A stretch of 32,510 bases of DNA from an uncultured Clostridia bacterium (GTDB taxonomy: Bacteria > Bacillota > Clostridia > Christensenellales > CAG-917), in NCBI GenBank assembly GCA_934254835.1, contig CAKQMI010000019.1:1-32510 (forward strand). The letters are read 5' to 3'. The notes beneath the pieces were generated by a model. The model did no database searches, was not told the DNA's origin, and saw only the letters and a list, made by a program, of their open reading frames with translations. Positions 7,696-15,725 of the stretch are shown here, piece after piece. Positions within the stretch are counted from its first letter, which is position 1. Each line of letters begins with the position of its first letter. The position numbers and the translations under genes are program-made.

Positions 7696-8845
7696 AAAAG
7701 CAATATTTGTTTTTCTTGTATTATGCGCGTTTATTCTGACTTATCTTCGCGCCGTGCCCGAAACGTCGTTGTCGGAGCGGGCAATCGTTGTGGGACTTGG
7801 CATAGACAAGACGGCTGACGGCTATGAAGTGACGACCGAAATCATCAATCCGAAGTCGCAAAGCGGAGGCGGGCTCGGGGAGTCGGACGGCTTTGCTCTT
7901 ATATCGGGAACGGGCGAAACGGTTGACTCCGCGCTCGGCGTTATTGCGCAGAAAACGGGGTTAAAGGTGTCGTTAAGTCAGTGTAATCTTGTGATTTTGG
8001 GAAGTATGTTTATGAAAGAAAGAGTTTTTCCAAGTCTGAATTACCTTGTGCAAACGTACAGCGTGCCCGAACTTGCAATAATCGCGACGGCGGAAAACAG
8101 CGCAAAAGAACTCCTTACCACAAAGCCCGTGATGACAACGTTGAGCGCACTTCAAATGCAACGCACTCTGCACTCGGCAACCGACGACGCGTCGATAATT
8201 TCAACCAACGTCAAGGACTTTTTCAAGGGGTATTTGTCTAAAAGCGGGATTGCCAACGTCGTCAGAATTTCGGCAAAAAAGGTCGATAAAACCACTGTTG
8301 ACAAAGGCACGCAGAGCAGTGGCGACGTCTATGAATACGACTTCTCAAGACTTGTCGTTTTTGCAAAAAACAAGGACGCGATGCTCCTTGACAAGGACGA
8401 CACCGTGGCGATAAATTATATGAAATACGACCTAAAACGCGGTGGGGAAATCGTCGAGGAGGAGGGCAAAACTTATAGCCTGCAAATAACGTCCAAAAAG
8501 ACGAAAACAAGGTCGAAAGTAAGCGGGGGCGTCCCCGAGGTTTTGGCGGAGGTCGATATCAAAGCAACCATCAAAGAAACGGACGGGCTCGGCAACTATT
8601 TTGCGATTGACGAAATACCGTCGCGCGTCACCGAAAAAATCGAGAATGCATTGAAAAAAGCCGTCGAAAAAAAGATGATGACGACGTACGAAAAGTGCAA
8701 GACGCTCGGCATTGACGTCTATGAACTCTTTGACATCTTGTACGAAAACAACTATAAGGACTTCAAACGCATGGCGGACGACGTCAACTACCTTGAAAAA
8801 ATACGATTTATCGTCAATGCAAAAATCAGCGTCGTCAAGAAGTAG
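7679..8845 (+). CDS. gerAC: Spore germination protein C, GerAC family, atypical N-terminus (388 aa)
   Basis: Third receptor subunit. After an N-terminal hydrophobic helix (around 6-22) comes SERAIVVGLGIDKTADGYEVT, matching the start of the mature GerAC domain, and the C-terminal domain with VEKKMMTTYEKCKTLGID. The GTG at 7679 was chosen because GGAGG lies 6 nt upstream and it opens directly on the membrane helix; an upstream in-frame start at 7595 would only duplicate gerAB-overlapping sequence. Odd point: normal GerAC proteins are lipoproteins with a Cys-Trp-Asp at the mature start. Here that position has no cysteine, and the only nearby Cys lies in the helix (VLC) without a proper lipobox. 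Confidence 0.85.
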   Translation: MTLGRKKAIFVFLVLCAFILTYLRAVPETSLSERAIVVGLGIDKTADGYEVTTEIINPKSQSGGGLGESDGFALISGTGETVDSALGVIAQKTGLKVSLSQCNLVILGSMFMKERVFPSLNYLVQTYSVPELAIIATAENSAKELLTTKPVMTTLSALQMQRTLHSATDDASIISTNVKDFFKGYLSKSGIANVVRISAKKVDKTTVDKGTQSSGDVYEYDFSRLVVFAKNKDAMLLDKDDTVAINYMKYDLKRGGEIVEEEGKTYSLQITSKKTKTRSKVSGGVPEVLAEVDIKATIKETDGLGNYFAIDEIPSRVTEKIENALKKAVEKKMMTTYEKCKTLGIDVYELFDILYENNYKDFKRMADDVNYLEKIRFIVNAKISVVKK

Positions 8846-8976
8846 CACCGTGTTGCGGGCGTTGTCCTGCGCGCGGACGAAAGCGTGGAGACGGATTTCG
8901 CGGTTCTTAACGCTTTGTCGTATTCGCGCTTCATTTTGATTATCGTTTCTTCGTCGGGAAAAGCAAAGTCGTCCAT
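8788..8976 (-). CDS. Possible small protein antiparallel to the gerAC end (62 aa), perhaps a frameshifted remnant
   Basis: ATG 8974-8976 is preceded by a strong SD (CGGAGGTACGAAA). The first 27 residues (MDDFAFPDEETIIKMKREYD...) look like a genuine acidic/charged helix. After about residue 27 the composition turns to Ser/Thr/Arg and the ORF runs into antisense gerAC. Shifting frame at about 8895 gives the more protein-like NREIRLHAFVRAQDNARNT. I read this as a small gene, possibly damaged by a 1-nt indel. Function unknown. Confidence 0.35.
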   Translation of the reverse strand: MDDFAFPDEETIIKMKREYDKALRTAKSVSTLSSARRTTPATRCYFLTTLIFALTINRIFSR

Positions 8977-9063
8977 TTTCGTACCTCCGATTGACCTATT
9001 ATTATGCGGAGCAACCGTTTTTTGTGAAAACAGGTTGAGATATAACCTTATGAAAAAAATCGG

Positions 9064-9092
9064 TTGGCATAACGGCGAATATATTGTATAAT
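9064..9092 (+). promoter_or_regulatory. Sigma-A promoter directly abutting the 9100 start codon
   Basis: -35 TTGGCA (9064-9069), 17-bp spacer, -10 TATAAT (9087-9092). Only 7 nt separate the -10 from the ATG, so the transcript should begin at or next to the start codon. Confidence 0.75.
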
Positions 9093-9099
9093 AGCAGGT

Positions 9100-10776
9100 A
9101 TGGAATATAAATTACTGACGCCGATGACGCTTTGGCGCGACTACAATCCCACGACCGAGCCGTTGGATGTTGTCGTAAACGGCGTAAAAAACACCGAAAA
9201 ATACGTTTCCAAGGAAGTGACGTTCACCGCAGAGACTTTGCAAGACGGCAAAATCCGCGCGTACGCCGACGTCGTCGTGCAAAAAAACAAGGTTGCCCCC
9301 ACGTTCTTATTCTTGCCAAGCGGATCTTCGTCGATTTTCCGCACGACGTTTTTCGACACAATCGTGGACGCGGGCTTCAACATAATCGCGCTGGACTATT
9401 CGGGCAAATCCCCCAAAAAAAGAGCGTATACCGAATATCCCGACAGCGTTTCTTATTGCAATTTTTTGACGAATAAGGAGCGCGCGTACAGTCCGTGTCA
9501 GGCGGACGAGTCGCCGTGGTTTATATGGATGAAGGTGGTGCGTCGCGCGATAACGCTGGCTTTTGAGGAAAGCAACGTCGATAAAAACAACCTGTTTTTG
9601 ATCGGCAACCTCGAGGGCGGGCAACTTGCCTGGAAAGTCGCGGGCATCGACGGTCGCGTATCGGGCGTTATCCCCGTCAACGCCGTCGGATTTACCGAGT
9701 TTTTCAACAAGCCGAAGTACGACAAAAATCCCACGACGCAGTTCTCCGATGAATGGGAGTGCTATCTTGCGGGCATTTCGACGCAAGCCTACGCGCGCAT
9801 GCTGACGTGTCCCGTTTATTGCGTGCTCGGCACCAACAGTTCCTATTCGGATATGGACAGATTGTCCGATTTATTCAACCTTATTCCGCACAATGAAAAG
9901 TACTCGTCGTTTTCGGTGGGCACGAATATGAGCATATCTTTGCAAAACTTCGTCGGCGCGCTCGAATTTACAAAAGGGATTGTTTCGGGTGCCGAAAAGT
10001 CGCTTGTCCAGCCCAAAATCAAGACGTACGTCAGCGACGGCAGATTGTATGCGAGCGTGACGGAAATCGGCGACGCCGTGAAAACCGAGGTGTATTATTC
10101 CGCCGACGAGCTTACCCCGGCGTTCCGCCGTTGGGAGAAGTGCGAAAACCCCGTCATTTTGAATAACGAAGAGGTTCTTTCGGAGTTGCACCCCGCCGAA
10201 GAAAACGAGATTTTGTTTGTCTTTGCCAACGTAACTCTCAAAAGCGGAATCGTGCTTTCGACGCAGGAAATAATGATGGATTTGACAAAGGTGTCGCTGA
10301 ACGACTACGACGAAACCGCCAAAACCACCGAAAGAATTTTGTACAATTCGGAAATGAGCGTCGTGCCGTTTTCGGTTGAAAATTTCAGCCCCGTCGTCGA
10401 CAACGAAGTGTTGAAAATCAAGACGGGACCGCAAGGTCTGAAAGGCTTCACCACGACGGAAGGCAGGCTTTGCACCTACGACGTCGAACCGCCCGAGTCT
10501 AAGACCGTGCGCGACGAGGACTACATATTGCAACTCGAAGCGTTTTCGGAAACGAAAAGGGACATCAGGATTGTTATGTACACGGCGGAAAACACCGTCA
10601 CGAAATACACCTGCATTCTGCATCTTGAAAAAAGCAAAAAGTGGCAACGCTTCAACCTGGAAATTTCCGATTTCAAGACGTCCGACAGACGCACTTTGAA
10701 AGACTGGCGTCTTGTCAAAGTGATGAAAATCAAGGACGCAGAAAACGTTTTGTTTAACAATATTTTGTGGATTTAA
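9100..10776 (+). CDS. Alpha/beta-hydrolase-fold pseudoenzyme with C-terminal beta-sandwich (558 aa)
   Basis: Residues 66-300 follow the alpha/beta-hydrolase layout: APTFLFLPSG (strand and oxyanion region), AGFNIIALDYSG, then LFLIGNLEGGQLAWKVAGID at the nucleophile elbow. The elbow reads G169-N-L171-E-G, so the nucleophile Ser/Asp/Cys is leucine, and I see no catalytic His in the expected late loop (SVGTNMSISLQN). The C-terminal ~125 residues end in LKDWRLVKVMKIKDAENVLF, resembling carbohydrate-binding jelly-roll domains. No signal peptide is seen. It probably acts as a binding or scaffold protein. The stop overlaps the lepB start by one base (TAATG). Confidence 0.6.
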   Translation: MEYKLLTPMTLWRDYNPTTEPLDVVVNGVKNTEKYVSKEVTFTAETLQDGKIRAYADVVVQKNKVAPTFLFLPSGSSSIFRTTFFDTIVDAGFNIIALDYSGKSPKKRAYTEYPDSVSYCNFLTNKERAYSPCQADESPWFIWMKVVRRAITLAFEESNVDKNNLFLIGNLEGGQLAWKVAGIDGRVSGVIPVNAVGFTEFFNKPKYDKNPTTQFSDEWECYLAGISTQAYARMLTCPVYCVLGTNSSYSDMDRLSDLFNLIPHNEKYSSFSVGTNMSISLQNFVGALEFTKGIVSGAEKSLVQPKIKTYVSDGRLYASVTEIGDAVKTEVYYSADELTPAFRRWEKCENPVILNNEEVLSELHPAEENEILFVFANVTLKSGIVLSTQEIMMDLTKVSLNDYDETAKTTERILYNSEMSVVPFSVENFSPVVDNEVLKIKTGPQGLKGFTTTEGRLCTYDVEPPESKTVRDEDYILQLEAFSETKRDIRIVMYTAENTVTKYTCILHLEKSKKWQRFNLEISDFKTSDRRTLKDWRLVKVMKIKDAENVLFNNILWI

Positions 10777-11435
10777 TGAACGACGAAATTACAAAAAAAC
10801 AACTTAATCGCACAAAATCGACAGCACAAGTACTGATTGCGATAGTTTTCGCAATAATTGTCGCAAGCATAATCAGCGGTGCGCTTTTTGACGTGACAAG
10901 GATTTCGGGACGCAGTATGGACGATACTTTGTACGGCGGGAAAAGCGTCGGATTGTATGACGACAATGCTTACAATTCAACGCATTTCGACGCGATAAGT
11001 CAAAACACCGCGTTCGACAAATTCTTTTTCGGGGGTGCGGATACCCTTGGCGATAAGGCGCTTTTGTTGAAAACAAAAAAGGTGAAACGGGGCGATATCG
11101 TCGTGTTTATGAGCGGTGCGCCCAGGAAACACGAACAGTGGATAAAACGCGTCATCGGGGTTGCCGGCGACCATATAAAAATCGAGGGCGGAAAGGTTGT
11201 TCTGAACGGGCAGGTGCTTGACGAAAAATACGCCAAAGGCAACACTTATCCATATTCGGGCGCGGGCAACGAGTGGACGGTGGGCGACGGCGAAATTTTC
11301 GTTTTGGGTGACAACCGCGAGCATTCCGCCGACAGTCGTGAAATCGGCGTTGTCAAGACGGATTCCATTGTCGGGCGTGTTGTCCTCGTCCTGAAAAAAG
11401 ACACCAAAAAGATTGTGTCCGCGGGCAAACTTTAA
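10776..11435 (+). CDS. lepB: Signal peptidase I (219 aa)
   Basis: Cleaves signal peptides on the outer face of the membrane. One N-terminal membrane helix (around 18-36), then the catalytic serine in RISGRSMDDTL (S47), the general-base lysine in QWIKRVIGVAGD (K124), and box E LGDNREHSADSREIG (around 178-192). The Ser-Lys distance is 77 residues, against about 40 in Bacillus SipS, so there is an insertion of roughly 35 residues (YDDNAYNSTHFDAIS region). The ATG at 10776 overlaps the upstream stop (TAATG), so translation is probably coupled; an in-frame TTG at 10767 is rejected. Confidence 0.92.
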   Translation: MNDEITKKQLNRTKSTAQVLIAIVFAIIVASIISGALFDVTRISGRSMDDTLYGGKSVGLYDDNAYNSTHFDAISQNTAFDKFFFGGADTLGDKALLLKTKKVKRGDIVVFMSGAPRKHEQWIKRVIGVAGDHIKIEGGKVVLNGQVLDEKYAKGNTYPYSGAGNEWTVGDGEIFVLGDNREHSADSREIGVVKTDSIVGRVVLVLKKDTKKIVSAGKL

Positions 11436-11461
11436 TCCGACAAAAATCGATATTTTCATAC

Positions 11462-11499
11462 AAATTCCGACGCATATTTTCGCCTGTCGGAATTTTTTT
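11462..11499 (+). terminator. Intrinsic terminator after lepB
   Basis: AAATTCCGAC (11462-11471) pairs with GTCGGAATTT (11486-11495), followed by a T-run. The 14-nt loop is rather large. The right arm contains TGTCGGA, one mismatch from a Spo0A box, upstream of spoIIE. Confidence 0.65.
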
Positions 11500-11509
11500 G
11501 CGGGGAAAA

Positions 11510-11515
11510 TATAAT
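11510..11515 (+). promoter_or_regulatory. -10 element for spoIIE
   Basis: TATAAT lies 11 nt before the spoIIE ATG. No good -35 is found at 17 bp, which would fit an activator-dependent promoter. In Bacillus, spoIIE is a sigma-A promoter activated by Spo0A with unusual spacing; here TGTCGGA at 11485-11491 is a possible 0A-like site. Inferred only. Confidence 0.4.
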
Positions 11516-11526
11516 AATTTTTTCGT

Positions 11527-13794
11527 ATGAAAAAGTTTGCCGTAAGACGGGGCGACCTGATAAGATATTTTTTGGACCTCGTCATTTTATTGCTTTTTGA
11601 AAACGCCGAGGCGACGGGCGGACTTCGTCCGTTCGGGCTTGCCGTATTTTCGGCGTTGGTATTTTCCCGTCGCAACGTCGTACTTCTTGCGCCGATGTAT
11701 CTTTTGGCGTGTCTTCTCAAAGATTTTTCGTATGCGGGACTTGTCGTTGCGGTGACGCCCGCGCTACTTTTCACGCTTGCGTATTTCATTTATCACAAAC
11801 TGAACAGACCTATGCAAAAAACCTCCGCGCTGTTCGTGACGCTGTTGTCGTGCGTACCGCGGGTGGTATTCTCGGCGGTGCACGGCGAAATATACGCGCC
11901 GATATTGTCCACGGTCGTCACGCTGGTGTTGACTTACGTTCTGATGACCGCCCTGAACGCCTTGATTGTCCGCGGACTTCGCTACCGCCTGACGGTGGAC
12001 GAAAGGATATCTCTTGTGGTGGCGGTCGGGACGTTGTCGCTTGCGCTGTTCACGATAAAAATAAGGAATTTCAATCTGCTTTATCCCATATTTGCGTTCT
12101 TCGTAATGGTGTCGGCGTATTCCTTTCAGGGTGTGCAAGGCGCGCTCGTCACGGGGCTGGCGGTTGCGCTCGGGGCGAGTTTGCAGGGCGGATCGGCGGG
12201 AGTTTTTGCGGTGATTATGATTACCGCGGGGATAGCGTCGGCGTTCAAGAATTTGCCCGAGGCGGTGTGCGCGTTCGCGATGACGGTGGCGTTCACTTTT
12301 TCGCTGTTTTTCTTCGATACGTTTTCGGGGTACGGCTACGTCAACGTGATTTCGACGCTCGTCGGGGCGATGGCGTACGTTTTCGTCCCGAGAAAATACA
12401 AGACAATGCTGTCGTCGTCGGGGATAAGTTATACGGCGGTCGGGAAGTCGGTTGTCAACAAAAACCGCCGTGAAACGTCGCTGAGGCTATATTCTCTTGC
12501 CGGCGTTTTCGAGGATATGAAAAACCTGCTCGCCTTAGAAGCGGGCGGAAAAAACGAGGTGAGTGCCGAGGCGGTTGCCTATGACGTGGCGTCGAATTTT
12601 TGCGGTCGATGCGAAAACGCACAAAACTGTTTTCAGTCGCTTGGCGGGGACACTCGCGTGGTGCTGAACGACGTCGTGGAAAACTCGATGAAAAAAGGCA
12701 AGGCTACGATTATCGATATGCCACCTTTCATCACCAGCAGGTGCCGTCAACTCAACGGACTTATCGGCGCGGTCAACGACAGGCTTATCAAAATCGAGTG
12801 CGCCGAAAACGAGGGCAAAGAAACCGACAAAAGTCGCGCACTCCTTGCAACCGAAATGGGCGGGGTTGCCGAAGTTTTGGACAATTTGGGCGACGAATTC
12901 AAGCGTCCGCTGTCCTTTGACGGGAAAAGAGAACGGCGCATTTCCGACGAACTCATCCGCCGTGGCGTCGATTGCAAGGAAGTTTTGGTGTGCGGGGAAG
13001 GCGCGGACGTCGATGTCACTCTCGTCTTGAAAAAGGAGGACGCCGACAAAAAAGCAGTCGTCGAAGAAACGTCGCGCGTGATGAAAGTAAAACTTCAAAA
13101 AACGCACGAAAGCGACGCGACGGACGGCTACGTCGGGGTGGTGCTGTCGCCTCAGCCGAGATACGATTTTGTCTATGGCGACGCCAGAAAACCGCGCGAC
13201 GGAAACGAGGTGTCGGGCGACGTGATTTTGGTCAGACGTATGTCGAAAAACCGCGTGCTGTTCGCCGTGGGCGACGGAATGGGAAGCGGAAAAGACGCCG
13301 CCGATTTGTCCGAACGCGCGGTGAAAACCATCGAAAACTTTTTTGAAGCGGGGTTTTCCGAGGACGTCGTTATGGCGGTGTCCAACAAAATATTGACGCG
13401 CCACGCCACGGGCGACGGGTTCAGCGCGCTCGACGTAATGGTGCTGGACTTGAACACGGGCTCCGCCGACTTTATTAAACTGGGCGCGACTTTCACCGTT
13501 ATAAAATGCGGAGGAACGCCCGAAATCATCACGGGAAACGCGCTTCCTATGGGCGTTGTCGAAAACGTAAAGCCGTATATTCGCCGTCAGGTATTTTCCG
13601 AAAACGACGTTGCGGTGCTAATGTCGGACGGCGTGACCGACGTGACGACGGGCGGAGAAATCGCGATGATGATTGAGGAAGAAAGGCGGATAAACCCCGA
13701 AGTTTTTGCGTCGAAAGTGCTGAATTCCGCCGTGAAAAACGGTGCGAGCGACGACGCAACCGTCCTTTGCGTCAAAATCTTTTCGCGCATTTAA
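11527..13794 (+). CDS. spoIIE: Stage II sporulation protein E, membrane-bound PP2C phosphatase (755 aa)
   Basis: Dephosphorylates SpoIIAA to release sigma-F in the forespore and localises to the division septum. About 10 membrane segments occupy residues 15-300. A central regulatory region with a cysteine cluster (CGRCENAQNCF, around 358-368) follows, then the PP2C/SpoIIE domain (around 560-755) with VGDGMGSGKDAADLSERA, FSALDVMVLDLNTG, VAVLMSDGVTD and GASDDATVLCVKIF: the metal-binding aspartates are all present. Length is close to the Bacillus protein. The start ATG has no SD. Downstream tilS and hpt follow the order known from Bacillus and Clostridium. Confidence 0.95.
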   Translation: MKKFAVRRGDLIRYFLDLVILLLFENAEATGGLRPFGLAVFSALVFSRRNVVLLAPMYLLACLLKDFSYAGLVVAVTPALLFTLAYFIYHKLNRPMQKTSALFVTLLSCVPRVVFSAVHGEIYAPILSTVVTLVLTYVLMTALNALIVRGLRYRLTVDERISLVVAVGTLSLALFTIKIRNFNLLYPIFAFFVMVSAYSFQGVQGALVTGLAVALGASLQGGSAGVFAVIMITAGIASAFKNLPEAVCAFAMTVAFTFSLFFFDTFSGYGYVNVISTLVGAMAYVFVPRKYKTMLSSSGISYTAVGKSVVNKNRRETSLRLYSLAGVFEDMKNLLALEAGGKNEVSAEAVAYDVASNFCGRCENAQNCFQSLGGDTRVVLNDVVENSMKKGKATIIDMPPFITSRCRQLNGLIGAVNDRLIKIECAENEGKETDKSRALLATEMGGVAEVLDNLGDEFKRPLSFDGKRERRISDELIRRGVDCKEVLVCGEGADVDVTLVLKKEDADKKAVVEETSRVMKVKLQKTHESDATDGYVGVVLSPQPRYDFVYGDARKPRDGNEVSGDVILVRRMSKNRVLFAVGDGMGSGKDAADLSERAVKTIENFFEAGFSEDVVMAVSNKILTRHATGDGFSALDVMVLDLNTGSADFIKLGATFTVIKCGGTPEIITGNALPMGVVENVKPYIRRQVFSENDVAVLMSDGVTDVTTGGEIAMMIEEERRINPEVFASKVLNSAVKNGASDDATVLCVKIFSRI

Positions 13795-13816
13795 TAATAT
13801 ATATTAACTAAAAGTA

Positions 13817-13845
13817 TTGTTTTTTAACGCGGAAAATAGTATAAT
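13817..13845 (+). promoter_or_regulatory. Sigma-A promoter directly abutting tilS
   Basis: -35 TTGTTT (13817-13822), 17-bp spacer, -10 TATAAT (13840-13845), then exactly 7 nt to the GTG start at 13853, the same geometry as at 9064-9100. Confidence 0.65.
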
Positions 13846-13852
13846 TTTATCC

Positions 13853-15166
13853 GTGAAAGAAAATATCCTAAAAAACGTTACGGAGGCTGTAAAAAATCAA
13901 AAGATTGCCGTCGGCGTCAGCGGAGGGGTTGACTCGATGGTGCTTTTGCGCGCTTTGATCGAGGCGAAAAAGACAGCCGATTTTTCTTTTTTCATCGTAA
14001 ATATCGAGCACGGAATTCGGGGCGAGGCGTCCGAAAAAGACAGCAAATTCGTCTGTGACTTTGCAAAAGACAATGGCATCGACTGCGAGGTTTTCAGGGT
14101 GGACGCGTTAGGTCGCGCAAAAGAAACGGGCGAGACCGTCGAGGAGTCCGCGCGCGCTTTAAGATACGAGGTTTTTGAGAATATTTTGAAGTCGGGACGC
14201 GCCGACAAAATTTTCCTTGCTCATCATAAAGAAGACCAAGCCGAAACGGTACTGATGCGCATAATCAGAGGCACCGGGATAAAGGGGCTTTCGGGCATGC
14301 AAAAGGAAACGCGCGGATACGTCCGTCCGCTCCTTGACGTAAAAAAGGAAGAAATTCTCGACTTCCAAAAGTATTTCGACGTGCCGTTTGTCGTGGACGA
14401 AACAAACTTTGAAAACGACAAAACCCGCAACTTAATCCGCAACGAAATTCTTCCGCTTATGAAAAAAGCGGGCGACGCGACGGAAAGTCTGACAAGGCTT
14501 TCTCGCATTGCAAGCGAAACCGAGGCATTTCTGGAAACCCTCGATTTACCGCTTATCGACGAAAAAGGCGTGGTGAAAATCGACATTCAAAAAGCACTGC
14601 CGTCTTATCTTTTCAAGCGCGCCGTAAAAAACGCGTTTTCAAGGTTGGGCGTTGAAAAGGACGTCGAAGAAAGACACGTCAATATCGTCGTCGAACTTAT
14701 GGAAAAAGAAAACGGCGCAAGCGTCGATATGCCTTACGGCGTTGTGGTGTCGAAGGAATACGACAAAATCGTTTTTTCAAAGTCCAAACAAAAACAGGAC
14801 TTTATCACTCAGTTTACAACGGGTAAAGTATCGTTTTTTGACAAAACCGTGATAATCGACAAAACCGCAACAAGCAAAGACGGCGTCAAGACGTTGACGT
14901 TTGATTTGTCGAAGATACCGGGGGGCGCGGTAATACGCACGCGCAAGGACGGCGACGTTTTCACAAAGTTTTCGGGCGGGACAAAAAAACTGAACGACTA
15001 CTTCACTGACAAAAAAATACCCAAAAGAGAGCGTGACGAAATACCCATCGTCGCCGTTGACAAAGACGTCCTTATCGTCGTCGGCGTCGAAATCTCGGAC
15101 AAGGTAAAAACCGACGAATTCACAAAACCCGAACATACATTCAAAATCACATCGGAGGACATCTAA
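13853..15166 (+). CDS. tilS: tRNA(Ile)-lysidine synthase (437 aa)
   Basis: Converts C34 of tRNA-Ile(CAU) to lysidine; essential for AUA decoding. N-terminal PP-loop ATPase domain with GVSGGVDSMVLL (S23-S28), VNIEHGIRGEASEKDS, FLAHHKEDQAETVLMRIIRG and GIKGLSGM. A C-terminal tilS domain (around 350-437) contains GAVIRTRKDGDVF and KKLNDYFTDKKIPKRERDEIP. The GTG at 13853 is chosen because it begins the conserved protein; the longer reading from 13817 would start inside the -35 box. No SD is present and the mRNA is probably leaderless. The stop is immediately followed by the hpt start. Confidence 0.93.
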   Translation: MKENILKNVTEAVKNQKIAVGVSGGVDSMVLLRALIEAKKTADFSFFIVNIEHGIRGEASEKDSKFVCDFAKDNGIDCEVFRVDALGRAKETGETVEESARALRYEVFENILKSGRADKIFLAHHKEDQAETVLMRIIRGTGIKGLSGMQKETRGYVRPLLDVKKEEILDFQKYFDVPFVVDETNFENDKTRNLIRNEILPLMKKAGDATESLTRLSRIASETEAFLETLDLPLIDEKGVVKIDIQKALPSYLFKRAVKNAFSRLGVEKDVEERHVNIVVELMEKENGASVDMPYGVVVSKEYDKIVFSKSKQKQDFITQFTTGKVSFFDKTVIIDKTATSKDGVKTLTFDLSKIPGGAVIRTRKDGDVFTKFSGGTKKLNDYFTDKKIPKRERDEIPIVAVDKDVLIVVGVEISDKVKTDEFTKPEHTFKITSEDI

Positions 15167-15724
15167 ATGTACGGCAAAGAGATTGAAAAAATCCTTATCA
15201 CAAAAGAGGAAGTCGAAAAAAGACTGAAAGAGGTCGCACAAAAAATCGGCGACGACTATAAAGGCAAAGACGTTTTGTTCATCTGCGTACTGCGTGGCGC
15301 GTTTATGTTTTTTGCGGACTTGGTCCGAGAAATCAGCGAGTACGACGTCAACGCGCAGGTTGACTTTATCGCGGTGTCGAGTTACGGCGTAGGCACCGTT
15401 TCGACGGGCGAGGTCAAGTTCATCAAAGACTGCTCGACGCCGATTGCCGGCAAAAACGTCATCATCGTCGAGGACATCGTCGATACCGGCATTACGCTCA
15501 ATTATCTGAAAAAAGTATTTATGAGTCGCGAGCCCGCGTCGCTCAAAATCTGCACGCTTTTGGACAAGCCCGCTCGTCGCACGACCGACCTTATTCCCGA
15601 CTATAAACTTTTTGAAATTCCCAACGAATTCGTCATCGGATACGGTCTGGATTTCAACGAAGACTACCGCGCGCTGAAAGACGTCTGCGTCCTTGCGCCG
15701 TGGGTTTACAATACGGAAAAATAA
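15167..15724 (+). CDS. hpt: Hypoxanthine (guanine) phosphoribosyltransferase (185 aa)
   Basis: Purine salvage: converts hypoxanthine/guanine and PRPP to IMP/GMP. Motifs: FICVLRGAFMFFADLVREI (around 42-60), SSYGVGTVSTGEV flexible loop (around 72-84), PRPP loop VIIVEDIVDTGITL (around 98-111), and the C-terminal DFNEDYRALKDVCVL. SD GGAGG lies inside the end of tilS, 10 nt before the ATG, and the start directly abuts the tilS stop. The tilS-hpt pairing after spoIIE is conserved in many spore formers. Confidence 0.95.
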   Translation: MYGKEIEKILITKEEVEKRLKEVAQKIGDDYKGKDVLFICVLRGAFMFFADLVREISEYDVNAQVDFIAVSSYGVGTVSTGEVKFIKDCSTPIAGKNVIIVEDIVDTGITLNYLKKVFMSREPASLKICTLLDKPARRTTDLIPDYKLFEIPNEFVIGYGLDFNEDYRALKDVCVLAPWVYNTEK

Positions 15725-15725
15725 A

